Assembly: GCA_036346275.1 (NCBI GenBank)
Contig: CM070730.1
Coordinates: 46,298,918-46,362,917 of the forward strand
Reading direction: 5' to 3'
DNA length: 64,000 nt
DNA from: Otatea glauca
Taxonomy: Eukaryota; Streptophyta; Magnoliopsida; Poales; Poaceae
Part shown: one piece after another, positions 21,819-32,284 of the stretch
Position numbering within the stretch: the first letter of the stretch is position 1
Layout: each line of letters opens with the position of its first letter
Notes under the pieces: model-generated
Databases searched by the model: none
Seen by the model: only the letters and a program-made list of their open reading frames with translations
What the model was told of the DNA's origin: nothing
Made by a program: the position numbers and the translations under genes

Positions 21819-22307
21819 TGCTCTTGGGAGGGGTTTGCTCGAAGAAGAAAAGATGGCAGATGGAGATCAGGAAAACAAGGGGACAAAAGTGCTAGGATTC
21901 GGCACAGTAAGGAATGTGGAGAAATCCTGAGGAAGGTGATGGTTCGGGATTTAAAAGAGCCCGATTATCAACAGCTGGCACCGGTTACGCCTCAAAAGGT
22001 GCGCCAAGACTGCTGGGGGAGAACGCGAAGCATCGTGAACTGCCCCCTCGACTTCCCTGGTCGAAGACGAGGCGCCGAAGCCCGAACGTTAACATTTCTG
22101 AGCACATCTACATCAACTTCCCTGTTCGAACATGAGGCGTCAAAGCCCGAGCGTTTCCAGGCACATCTATATTGAAGACCTTCGGGCGATCCTGGACCTG
22201 AGCTCAAGAGTTTCTGGGCTCGACCAGGAAGCTGACCCCTCCTCAAGGTCATTAGACTCTAGAACATCCCAAGCTTCAGGATCATTCCTTGAGCCTCGGG
22301 GGCTAGC
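21819..22307. other. Interval between antisense-gene start and Tat 3' LTR
   Basis: No gene seen. It holds the presumed 5' region of the antisense gene, two tandem copies of a 64-bp unit (22049-22176, anchor ACTTCCCTG) and, at its right end, the PPT-like CTCGGGGGCTAGC. Confidence 0.55.
21949..21955 (-). promoter_or_regulatory. Candidate TATA box of the antisense gene
   Basis: The minus strand reads CTCTTTTAAATCCC, about 130 bp upstream of the ATG at 21818. It is only a candidate because no other core promoter element is evident. Confidence 0.4.
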
Positions 22308-22384
22308 CGTCGGGGATCAGTAACCTCTGTTCAAGTATATACCCCTCAAACTCAAGGGGCGTATCTCTCGAGTTCAAGCACGAG

Positions 22385-22468
22385 TTCCCGGGCTTGAGCA
22401 GGTGCTTCCCGAGCTCGAGCATGCACTTCCCGAGCTCAAGCATGCGCTCCCTGAGCTCGAGCTCTTGA
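22385..22468 (+). repeat. 21-bp tandem repeat in the Tat LTR
   Basis: About four imperfect copies of TTCCCGAGCTCGAGCATGCAC, starting at 22385, 22406, 22427 and 22448. The core GAGCTCGAGC is partly palindromic. Confidence 0.75.
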
Positions 22469-22720
22469 CCAACAAGCTCGAGCTCGAGCAGAAGAATGTG
22501 GGCCCAGCTCGACCTAGCAAAATCGAGCTGGGCCAGGTTTAAAGAAGCCGGCGGTTACCAAGTCAAATAAAGGGCTTTAAAGATGGAGTCAAGGCAAACG
22601 TGGAGACTACATTTTCGGGACAGTTACCACCCATCTTTACTGCGCCTACATCCGAGTTTAACACCACGTTCCCGGTTTCTCCGGACAAAGCCATTTTTTT
22701 GTAACGGTCTGTATTAGGAG

Positions 22721-22727
22721 TATAAGA
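22721..22727 (+). promoter_or_regulatory. TATA box of the Tat LTR
   Basis: GAGTATAAGACC lies about 410 bp into the LTR, a usual place for the U3 promoter. Confidence 0.5.
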
Positions 22728-22951
22728 CCTTCCCCTGCGTGGGACAAGAGAAGAGGACGGAGATAGAGAGAAACACACACACACACCCACACTCTCGAGT
22801 ATTACCGATCTTGGGCAACTCTTGTATTCAACCGCAGCACATCATCGACTACCTTTCGCCTCCGGGCAAGACTAGAGTAGAGCTGTTTCCCGAATCGGGG
22901 GCTCGAACCAGTATAACTCCTCACGTCAATCATCTCTTTCTCTGACCCTCA

Positions 22952-23059
22952 AAGTGGCGATCAGAGTTCTTCCCTTCAGGCAAGCACGACCTTGGGTTTC
23001 ACGCCTACATCACTCCCCCTTCTTCTTGTGGTCAGGTGATCCCGATCGTCAACACCAGA
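22952..23059. other. Short unassigned interval
   Basis: Lies between the Tat LTR end and recognisable SIRE-like LTR sequence. It begins AAGTGGCGATCAGAG, which may be a primer binding site. Nothing else is seen. Confidence 0.4.
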
Positions 23060-23603
23060 ACGGTCAAGGGACACTAGAAGATGGTTGAGGTTGGGAAGTG
23101 GCTGCAAACCGGGGAGACAAGGAGTCCGAGCGTAAAGCATTGGTGATAGACATGGCTGGCAATGGCAAGGTGGATCGGGACTAGACTCAGGGAGGATTTG
23201 AGGTCCAGAATGATCAAGAAAGCCGATGCTGTCATAGTGAAGCAAACAAGGACATGTGGCGTGTCAAGTGATTTGGGCCCGTTTCAAGCGAGGACGGTTC
23301 GGGGGAGTCCAAACGCATAAGAGGATTGACGGCAAGTCATTGGGGCCACATGGAAGGTGACAAGCATGGGTGATGCTTCAAGTGGATAGATGTGATGCTA
23401 ACTGGAGCCCTACTCAAGAGAAGGAGGATCGTTGGATCAAGTGTTCGCGGGTGGAGAGCGGTTAAGTTAATATGGTCAAAACCCGTTATGTTGTTGGGTT
23501 TCGGGTTAGCCTATGTATGAGCGAGTGAGTTAATCTCAACCCTTGATGAGGTTCCTTATGAGAGATGGAAGTCATCCAAGAGTGCAGATTGACTCAGTTA
23601 TGC

Positions 23604-23610
23604 TATAAAT
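23604..23610 (+). promoter_or_regulatory. TATA box of the diverged SIRE-like LTR
   Basis: TATAAAT in the same context as in the other SIRE LTRs. Confidence 0.5.
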
Positions 23611-24368
23611 GGAAGGTTGGAGGGATGTCTCCACACCTTGGTTGAAACCAAGGTCAGAACCAAGTCTTAGAGAATGGGTTCTGGTTCCTTTATGCTCTGT
23701 TGAGCTTTGCCCACCTAGAAGTGTGGTTTTATAACAATTCCTCTCTAAGGAATGCAAGATCTAAGTTTATCTATGCGCAAGATCCAAGTTTATCTATGTC
23801 TGAAATTTATTTCTATTCTTGTATTTTTGCTTGGTTCTTTCTTGTAACTTGAGCTGTGCTTCACCTCCTTCTACTTGCTCTACCTCTACTAGATCTAGGA
23901 TGCATAAGAGGTTGATGAGTTCATCAAGAACATGTTCTAATCCAGCAAGATCTGCTAGAACATACTTTTGCTCAAGTTTTTGATCTCCTTTCTTTTTAAG
24001 TCTTTGATCTTTCTTTGGTTTCTTTCTCTTGATCTTGTGCTGTCAAGGATGAATGATTGATGGATGAATATTTTGCAGATTATATCCCAATTATCTAGGC
24101 AAGCTTTGAACAAGATCTCATATTCCTCTCAAGAAACCAGTAGATCTTTTCTTGCTCGTTTGAAGGGCGTGCATTTGGGATTTCTTGCTTGCTGTGACAC
24201 GTGGGAGATCATCTTGATCATCAAAATCCCCACGAGCAAGCTCAGGGTGAAGTTGGTGAGTTTTATTCTCATCTTGTTGCATCTTTCCTTCAAACTGAAA
24301 AAGGTCAGAACTTTGACACCAATCCTTGCCATTGAAGGTTGAATAGGTTTATGACATCCATATGAAGG

Positions 24369-24373
24369 TGCAT
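24369..24373. repeat. Target site duplication TGCAT (partner 34822-34826)
   Basis: Identical 5-bp repeats flank the Tekay-like element 24374-34821. Confidence 0.92.
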
Positions 24374-27188
24374 TGTAACATCCCAAAATTTGAGTTTTGG
24401 AATGTTTGAATTCAAAAATGAACCATTTGTATTTTCTTGAATTAATTACAGCTTAATCTGGATTTTCTATTAATAAAAGGATTTAATTTGGCTAAACTAT
24501 TCATCAAACTAAATAATTTCAGTTTTAGTTGGGTTCCTTGTGCTCCAAGGAATTTTTCTGTATTTTTGAGGATTTTTCTGAATTTATTTGATATTTATTT
24601 TAATTTATTTGCATTAATTCAAATTTCTGGATTTTTCTTAAATCGGAAAATGTTTTAATTTCTGAAAACCCTTCCGGGCCGAATCTTCCTTTCCGGCCCA
24701 ATTCTTTTTCGCCCCGGCCTAGCTCCACCTCGCCCGTTCGGCCGCTTCGCGCATGACCCGGCAAGCCAGTCGCCGCGTGGGCCGTCCGTCGAACCTCGCG
24801 CTGCGATCTTTGGGATGCGCCACGTCATCGCCCGCAGCGAAACCCTAGCCGCCGTCGATTGAGTCCGCCGCCCGCCGCGCTTGGCGTCCGTGCGCGTCCG
24901 TCGCTGCGTTCTCGAGCTATAAAGCTGTGCCGCACCCCGCCCGAGATCCGCCGTCTCACGCCGCTTCGTTTGCCTTCTCGCTCGCCGTCCGTGGCGCCTC
25001 CGTTGCTCCGTGCGACCTCACCGGAGTCCGCCGCCCTTGCCGACGTCTTCCGCCGCCTTTTTCTTCGCTGCCGGTGCGTCTCCGGCGCCGTTGTGGGTCC
25101 CTTCGCCTTCCGCGTCATCCTCTCCCGTTCGCCTTGTCCGGTCCGATCCGCCGCCATCCATTGTCGGCCTCGTCTTCTTCCCGTCTCGGTAAACCTCGCC
25201 GCCGTCCTCCTTCGCCCAACCCACCGTCCGATCGTCTGCGAGTGCACCAGATGGCGCCACGCCTCCTCGCGCATCCTTGGCTCCTAGCCGTCCGATCTAG
25301 TCGGGTGGTGGATCTTGTGACAGCGTGGCGTGGCCGCTGCGTCGGCCGTAAGCGCCGCGTCGCGATAGCGTCGGCCGTCGCGGGTGCCGCGGTGGACAAC
25401 CGCCGTGCCGTGAACCAGTTCAGCGTGAACCGATGGCGTCGGCGTTGCGCAATAAATCGCTTTTCGATACAAAAATAAATCCGAAATTCGATTTTGTTAT
25501 TTTCGTATTTTCTCTGAATTTAATCGTTCGGAGGCCGTTCTCGCTCATACGAACTCCTATTGAAGCGATTCAAGTTTCTAAATTTTCTAAAATCAAGATC
25601 TATATTCCAGAGCCATTTATTTTCAGTTTTGAGCTGGTTTGAGTCTCTGTTTTGTATTTATTTGGTTTTGTTGCTTCTTTTCGGTGAGCGCTAATTCCAA
25701 GGGAGCGACGAAGACTTGAAGACCAAGATTCACACTAGATCAGCAAGGCAAGTCGTAACCTTTGATCATATTGATCCTATGTTTGCAAAGTAATTTATTT
25801 TATACACTTGCATGCTATTTTGTGTATCAATGCTTATTTAATGGGGTAGATGTATACCTAGTTGACATTATGCCACCTTGATTAGTTGTATGCCATGTAT
25901 CCATTGCTAGACCTAGGTTGGGACATTACTAGTTGGACATAATCATTATACCAACATTGGGTTATCGTAGCTATGCTTAGACATGCTTACATATCGTTGG
26001 GATTCATGTCACATGTGAATAATGTTAATATTGACTTAATGAGATATTGAATCGTGGCCGTTAGCCTTGTTGTAAAATTTGTTGTACCATGGCGGGGTTT
26101 GCCATTGGTCTTGGTTGAGCAATTGTTTTCCCTCGGGCAAGTGATCGTGAAGTAAAGGGGTGCTTTCTAGCACATTGGGATGTGGATGTCTTGCACGAGA
26201 CAATTTAAGGACTTAATCTTGTGCGCCATTGAACTAGGCCTAGTCGTACTACCACATATGCGGAATGGAGCAGACTTAGGTGATTAATTTGCAATGTCTA
26301 GCCTTGAGTCTTGCCAGTTGGTGGTGTGGGTTCGGGATGGGCGGGTAGATTCGCAAAGCGCAAGAGGGGCCCTAAAGGCGAAACCTTAGCGAGCGTCTGA
26401 GTTTAGGCGAGTGCATTGTAAAGGCTTTGCCATGATATCTCTGCGACACACCTAAGGAAGTGTGTTAAGATCGATTGCACAAAGAGATGATCATGTCTTG
26501 TGGGTAAAGTTGTACAACCTCTGCGAGTGTAAAACTATTGAATAGCCGTGTCGCGGTCATGGACAAGCAGGAATTTCACGGGGTATAGAGTGTTTCATAA
26601 AATGTGGAATGTGGAATTGTTGGGATGTGAGCGGGAGTTCACTTTGTCGTTTTGTTGTCTATCATTGATCTACGATTATTTATTTATCTTTTCATAAATA
26701 TGCTTTCAATCTATTTATTGTATTTTCAATTCAAGTTATTGCTTTACGCAAATGAACCATATAGCCATCCTTGTCAAGCCATGCATGAATATATTGCATC
26801 AATTCCCTATGGTTTCTTTGAGTACCTTTGTACTCACGGCTTTATGCCCTTGTTGATCGATTCTTTGAAGGAGATAATGAATATCATGAGGAGGAATTCT
26901 ACGAAGACTCGTGGATTAGGAAGGCGTTTCCCAGACGATTGCACGTGGCATGTCAGAATGGTTCAAGTTATCTTTTTTTGCAATAGTATTTGTTTCTTAA
27001 GCCCTTAAGGCATAATGGTGTAAACATTGACCATAAGGTCGTTTGCTTTATTCAATAATAAATTGCTTCTTCTTAGTTAATTCGTTGTATGAAATGATAT
27101 TTCATCTATGTTTCCCTTGTGTGCACTAAGCGTGATCTGGACTAGTGCGGTATACCGAAGGGTTTGGTTTGCAAATCCGGGTCCAGCA
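24374..27188 (+). repeat. 5' LTR of the Tekay-like element (2815 bp)
   Basis: Aligns with 32285-34821 except for 324 bp (24501-24824) missing from the 3' LTR. Outside that gap this copy is about 46 bp shorter, mostly from single-base losses at CAG/CTG sites. A TATA box (GCTATAAAG) lies at 24918, and a GC-rich zone at about 24700-25440 follows it. Confidence 0.9.
24918..24923 (+). promoter_or_regulatory. TATA box of the Tekay-like 5' LTR
   Basis: TATAAA. The 3' LTR has the fuller GCTATAAAAGC at 32509-32515. Confidence 0.55.
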
Positions 27189-27192
27189 GAGA

Positions 27193-27204
27193 TAGTATCG
27201 AGCC
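27193..27204 (+). other. Degenerate primer binding site of the Tekay-like element
   Basis: TAGTATCGAGCC, four bases after the LTR end. It matches TGGTATCAGAGCC (present in the left-edge element) with G to A and CAG to CG. Confidence 0.65.
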
Positions 27205-27759
27205 ATATCATTGTAGGTCGCTATCCTAGTTAGCATGGTCTTCAAAATTATTTTCTAAATCAAACCAACAAAATTGGTACTTAATAGTTTTGTCTCCTCT
27301 CAACTTATTCTTAGGTTCTTATTCCTCTCCTTTCTTTGAAACATGGTTTTGAAATTTAAGTTGATCTTATCTCATGAAATTTCTCAAAGCCTCGAGTCTT
27401 ACGCAAGGAATCAAATCAAGAAAGATGATGATCAAGCCATCAAAGCCATATCAGAAGCCTACCATATAAGATAGGTTTTTGGTGCTCGGCGTTGTTTGAG
27501 CATGTCTTTCCCTTTCGGTTTAGTTACGTTTAGTCGCGTATACTAAGATTTTCTTTTCTTAAGTGTGCGGTATGTTGTACACTTGCCCCAAGCAGTGTTA
27601 CAACCATACCTTTAATTGAAAAAGCTTTATTTGCCCTTTAATTTGAAGCCTTTCGGTTGTATCCTTTTGTCCCTGGGTATTACCTTCTCCCCTAGATGAT
27701 CTTACCACTTGTCTACTGCTTTTCCCTCTTACCTATCAAACCCTTGTGCTGCATCTCAG
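27205..27759 (+). other. Leader of the Tekay-like element
   Basis: 555 bp of AT-rich sequence between primer binding site and gag start. No frame or repeat of note. Confidence 0.55.
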
Positions 27760-28828
27760 ATGGTTGACACTCGTTAGAGCGGTCGCGATTCACCGTGGAT
27801 GCAGTGCGGTGCCAACACCAACTCCAACCCCAATGCACCACCGCCACCGCCAGTAGTGACAGACTAGAACATGGGACATTTTCTGGCAGCTCAGACTCAG
27901 CTAATGAATACAATGATGCAGAACATGAACAACATGATGAATCAGCAGAACCAGACTGCAGTTGCCCTAGCCAATCTGTTGAACCAGCAAAACCAAGCTG
28001 CTGCTGCACCTCCTCAAGCTCGTCCTCAGTCCAAGCTAGCAGAATTTATGAGGACTCATCCGCCAACTTTCTCCAACTCTTCAGAACCACTGGACGTCGA
28101 TGATTGGATCCGCTCCATTGAGAAGAAGCTAGAAATTGCCCAGTGCACCAATCGTGAGAAGGTTCTCTATGCCGCTCATCAGCTGGAGGGCACTGCCGCT
28201 GAATGGTGGGAGAACTACAGTGCTGCCCATGATGACCCTCAGACTATCACTTGGGCAGAGTTTTCCACTGCTTTCCGCCACTCTCATATCCCTGATGGCA
28301 AAGTTGAAATGAAGAAGAATGAATTCCGAGAGCTTAAGCAAGATGGGATGTCAGTGAGTGAATACCTCAATAAGTTCACTCAACTCGCTCGCTACGCACC
28401 CGAGGATGTAGGTACAGATGATGCTCGTCAGAAGAAGTTCAAGCGTGGACTCAATCCAGGACTAAAGGTGCAAGTCATTGGCAACGACTATATAGATTTC
28501 CAGCATCTGGTAGATAAAGCAATGCTTATTGAGGAATCTCGTCGGGAGTTGGAAGAATCCCGTAAGAGAAAGATGATGCAGCATGGAGCCCATTAGAGTC
28601 ACCAGCAGAGAGTCAGAACAAATGCTCAACAGCCTGCTCGTTTCACTCCTCCGAATACATTCAGGACCCCTGCACCAGCACCTCGCCCATCTCCCTCAGG
28701 CAATCGCAACCTCAACACCAACAACAATCCACCTCGGAGAGCAGTAATCCAGTGCGAGTCACTGTTTCAAGCTGTCATGAACTTCGGTCACTATGCCAAC
28801 AATTGCCCGAGAAAGCAAGTGTGGCCTT
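27760..28828 (+). pseudogene. Tekay-like gag
   Basis: One frame runs from ATG 27760 (MVDTR) to past 28790, broken by TAG at 27775, 27865 and 28594. All three suit CAG codons. It has a Gln/Asn/Met-rich N-terminus, then the Retrotrans_gag domain (about 28040-28500: LEGTAAEWWENYSAAHDDP, EFRELKQDGMSVSEYLNKFT), then a Pro/Asn-rich stretch. The zinc knuckle near 28740-28815 is damaged: GHYANNCPRK is in frame, but the first two Cys sit in another frame, so compensating indels flank them. Gag builds the particle. Confidence 0.85.
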
Positions 28829-29400
28829 GATCGCTTCAATTTGGGATCTCGCCGACCAAGACCCGGCCCGGAGGCGGGGCGTGGAGTGCCCGGACTCTAA
28901 CCAAGCCACGAGGACTCCGCTTTCTTTGGAAGAGGCCGTGTGAATCACGTCACCACCGAGGGCCTTGATGCACGCACGGACGTCATACTAGGTAAGCTCC
29001 TAGTCAACTCGGCATCTGCCATGGTTTTGTTTGATTACGGAGCTACGCATTCGTTTGTTTCTCGGAGTTTTCTTTGCAAATCATCAATTAAAGACAATGC
29101 CTCTTAAGACCGTTTTATTAGTGCAATCTCACAGTTACGATTTGAGTACGAACCAAGGCTGCCCGAAGTTAAGATATTAATTGGAGGGTAGAATTTCTAG
29201 CCAACCTTATTGTCCTAGACACCAAGTCCTAGATGTGATCCTAGGAATGGATTGGCTCTCCAAGAATCAAGCGATTTTGGATTGTGGGAATAGAGATCAC
29301 CTTAACCGATCGGATGGAGCCAAGTTAAAAGTTCAAGGCGATTGGATCGATCAGAAGGATTAGAGTTTGTAGTGCCAAAGGAATAAGTTTGGAAGATGTG
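28829..29400 (+). pseudogene. Tekay-like protease
   Basis: In shifting frames: VLFDYGATHSFVSRSF (near 29022-29070) and LDVILGMDWLSKNQAILDC (about 29225-29285). The second block is the usual flap and ILGMDWL motif of gypsy proteases. The active site should read DSGA; here the Ser codon is TAC, so it reads DYGA. At least three frame changes and a TAA at about 29107 break the domain. Confidence 0.78.
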
Positions 29401-30720
29401 CGATCGCCCGTGAATTTCTGATGTGTTTCGGATGAGTTGCTGGAATGCCACGGCAGAGATATAGAGTTCTTGATAGAACTAGTTCTGGAGCGCCACCCAT
29501 TTCCAAGAGACCTTATAGGATGCTGCTAATGAGTTAGCTGAGGTAAAGAGCAGATTAAGAGCTGCAAGATAAGGTTTTGTTCGACCAAGTTCTTCGCCAT
29601 GGGAGCACCGGTTCTTCTAGTTGAAAAGAAGGATGGAACTCGGAGAATGTGTGTAGATTATCGCTCACTCAATGAGGTCACCATCAAGAATAAGTACCCT
29701 CTGCCAGAATCGATGATTTGTTTGACCAACTTCAAGGAGCCGGAGTGTTCTCGAAGATTGACTTGAGATCAGGATACCACCAGTTGAAGATTCGTCAAGA
29801 GGATATACCCAAAACAGTTTTTGTTACTCGGTATGGACAGTATGAGTATACCGTGATGTCTTTTGGATTGACCAATGCCCCTGCCTACTTCATGACCATG
29901 ATGAATAAAGTATTTATGGAATATCTGGATAAGTTTGTTGTTGTTTTCATTGACGACATTCTGATCTACTCCAAAAGTGAGGAAGAACATGAGGATCACT
30001 TGCGCCAAATTTTAACGAAGCTAAGAGAGAATCAGCTTTATGCAAAGTTCAGTAAATGTGAGTTTTGGATGAAAGAAGTTGCTTTTCTAGGACATGTCAT
30101 ATCAGGAGAAGGAGTCGCTGTTGACCCTGGTAAGGTACGAGATGTGCTAAGTTGGGAGTCACCCCAGACGGTACCCCAAATCCGGAGTTTTCTTGGAATG
30201 GCGGGATATTATCGCCGTTTCATAGAAGGGTTTTCTAGAAAAGCTAGACCGCTCACTCAACTCCTAAAGAAGGAGAAGAAATTTGTTTGGACATCGGATT
30301 GTGAGCAAAGTTTTAAAGAGTTAAAGAAGTGTTTGACAAGCGCCCGGTGCTTATACGCGGATAATAGGAAGGATTTTGAGATATTCTGTGATGCATCCCG
30401 ACAAGGACTCGGTTGTGTGCTAATGCAAGATAAGAAGGTTGTAGCGTATGCTTCGCGACAACTAAGGCCACATGAAGTCAACTATCCTACCCATGATTTG
30501 GAATTAGCAGCCGTAGTGCATGCTTTAAAGATTTGGCGTCACTATCTCATTGGTAATCGTTGTGAAGTTTGCGATCACAAGAGTTTGAAGTATATCTTTA
30601 CCCAAGTGACCTCAATATGAGACAAAGAAGATGGTTGGAATTGATTAAGGACTATGACATTGGGATTCATTATCATCCAGGCAAGGCCAATGTCGTAGCC
30701 ATGCTTTGAGTAGAAAGAGC
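29401..30720 (+). pseudogene. Tekay-like reverse transcriptase and RNase H
   Basis: The N-terminal block GTRRMCVDYRSLNEVTIKNK ends in a one-base loss near 29706. The frame at 29718-30620 then gives 300 open residues: FSKIDLRSGYHQL, the catalytic FIDDILIYS (about 29947-29973), FLGMAGYYRRFI, and RNase H from FCDASRQGLGCVL. A one-base loss near 30617 shifts the end (MRQRRWLELIKDYDIGI, HPGKANVVA). The upstream linker 29401-29580 has several stops. Confidence 0.88.
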
Positions 30721-31990
30721 TCTTGCAATACTCGATGATTAAGGAAAGTCGACCGACCCTCTATAAGGAATTTCAGAAGCTTAGTTTGGAATTGGTTCAG
30801 GAAGGGTATTTAGCCACTTTGGAAGTACGCCCTACGTTGGAAGATCAGATTCGAGAAGCACAGGTAGATGATACCGATATCAAGGAGATTAAGAGCAATA
30901 TGAAGAAAGGAAAAGCCCCAAGTTTCACGAAGATGAACAAGGTACTATTTGGTATGAGAAGCGTATTTGCGTGCGGATCGTAAAGAGCTTAAGAGTTGAT
31001 TCTCAAGGAAGCGCATGAGACTTTATACCCCATTCATCTGGAAGTACCAAGATGTATCAAGACCTCAAGGAAAGGTATTGGTGGCCTAGTATGAAGCGTG
31101 AGATTGCAGTATGTTGCACTTTGTGATATCGCCGGAAGGTCAAGCGAGCATCAAAGGCGGCGAGGATTCTTGCGACCATTGAAGATTCCGAATGGAAGTG
31201 GGAAGAAATTGGTATGGATTTCATTACCGGATTTCCTAAGACCCAAGCAGGTTATGACTCGATCTGGGTAATAGTGGATCGATTGACTAAGGTAGCTCAC
31301 TTCATTCCAGTTAAGACTACCTATGCAGGAGATAAATTAGCAGAGTTATATATGTCAAGGATCGTTAGTCTTCATGGAGTGCCTAAGAAGATAGTGTCTG
31401 ATAGAGGAAGCCAGTTTACCTCTCGTTTTTGGCAGAGTCTGCACGAAGCCATGGGAACTCACCTCAGGTTCAGTACTGCCTATCACCCTCAAACCGATGG
31501 ACAGACTGAGCGTGTGAATCAGATTCTTGAGGATATGTTAAGGGCTTGTGCCTTAACTTATGGTACCAAGTGGGACAAGTGTTTGTCCTATGCAGAGTTT
31601 TCCTACAACAATAGTTATCAAGCCAGTTTGCAAATGTCGCCTTTTGAAGCCTTATAAGGAAGAAAGTGCAGAACCCCTCTCAACTGGAAGGAGTCAGGAG
31701 AAAGACAATTGTTTGGTCCTTCCATACTGCAAGAAGCCGAAGAGCAAGTCCAATTAATTGAGGCAGTTGAAGATAGCTCAGCGGACAAAAGAGTTATGCG
31801 AGATAATCGTCGAAGAGATTTGAGTTTGAGCCCAATGATTATGTTTATCTCGAGTCACCCCTCTCAAAGGAGTTAAGAGATTTCACGTAAAAGGAAAGCT
31901 TGCCCCTAGATATGTGGGACCGTTCAAAATCTTGGAACGGAGAGGAGAGGTTGCCTACAAGTTAGAATTGCCTCGATCTTTTGCGGAATC
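30721..31990 (+). pseudogene. Tekay-like integrase
   Basis: The HHCC region (about 30980-31150) is too shifted to read. The core frame 31214-31657 is intact: Asp in WVIVDRLTK, Asp in VSDRGSQFTS, Glu in GQTERVNQILEDM, then AEFSYNNSYQ. A TAA at 31655 ends it where the family continues with Tyr-Gly. Later pieces (LAPRYVGPFKILERRGEVAY, about 31900-31960) show the C-terminal domain in another frame. Confidence 0.86.
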
Positions 31991-32240
31991 CATGATGTGT
32001 TCCATGTATCGCGATTGAAGAAATGTCTGCGTGCCGCGGAACAGATGCCATTGGAAGCCATTGATCGCAAGAGGATCTTACCTACAAGGAGCAACGGTGA
32101 AAATTTTGGATATCGCGAGCGTATCACGAGAAGCAAGATCATCCGTTTTGCAAGGTCGATGGAGCAATCATTCAGAAGAGGAAGCAACTTGGGAGCGAGA
32201 AGAAGATCTGAAGTCCGAGTTTCCCCACCTATTCTCTAGC
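31991..32240 (+). pseudogene. Tekay-like chromodomain end of pol
   Basis: Follows VFHVSRLKKC (about 31996). Later, WSNHSEEEATWEREEDLKSE (about 32157-32217) matches the end of the chromodomain of Tekay-type integrases, which directs insertion to certain chromatin. Frame changes lie between these. ATCGCGATTG near 32008 stands where family members have TCTCAGTTG-like sequence. Confidence 0.72.
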
Positions 32241-32267
32241 CAGCCTGAATCTCGGGGCGAGATTCCA

Positions 32268-32284
32268 TTTAAGGGGGGGAGGTT
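32268..32284 (+). other. Polypurine tract of the Tekay-like element
   Basis: ATTTAAGGGGGGGAGGTT-type run directly before the 3' LTR. Confidence 0.82.

Larger units (their letters stand above)
4102..22951 (+). mobile_element. Tat-lineage Ty3/gypsy element (3' part), split by a SIRE insertion
   Basis: The order on the plus strand is RNase H, integrase, a tandem-repeat region, an antisense gene, a PPT-like run and a 3' LTR. A second RNase H directly before integrase, plus an antisense frame between pol and the 3' LTR, are known traits of the Tat lineage. The 5' half (5' LTR, gag, protease, RT) is outside the window, beyond the element inserted at 4101. A SIRE-like element occupies 8705-20945. 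The PPT-LTR join (GGGGGCTAGC then CGTCGGGG) resembles the Tat consensus with a first-base change. Confidence 0.75.
22308..22951 (+). repeat. Probable Tat 3' LTR (about 644 bp)
   Basis: Starts at CGTCGGGGA after a purine-rich PPT (the lineage usually has TGTCGGGGA) and ends near GACCCTCA. It contains a TATAAGA box at 22721 and a (CA)n run near 22772. The right boundary is inferred from the terminal CA. TGGCG, which could be a primer binding site, lies just beyond it. Confidence 0.6.
23060..24373 (+). repeat. Diverged SIRE-like LTR, left part
   Basis: Matches the SIRE LTRs (for example 44755-45720) at a lower level: TTGAGGTCCAGAATGATCAAG, GTTGGATC, ACCCGTTATGTTGTTGGGTTT, a TATA box (GCTATAAATGG at 23604) and the purine-rich end before TGCAT. 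It lacks the first few hundred bases and the GGTCGG arrays. The Tekay-like element splits it from its right part at 34827-35133. The 5' limit is approximate. Confidence 0.7.

Noticed and set aside
22385..22468. 21-bp repeats as protein-coding repeats or CRISPR
   Set aside because: No spacers, few units, inside the Tat LTR.
24859..25478. 142- and 183-codon Arg/Pro-rich frames (also 32399-33020)
   Set aside because: They occupy the GC-rich part of the Tekay-like LTR downstream of its TATA box, overlap on both strands, and are not kept in frame between the two LTRs.
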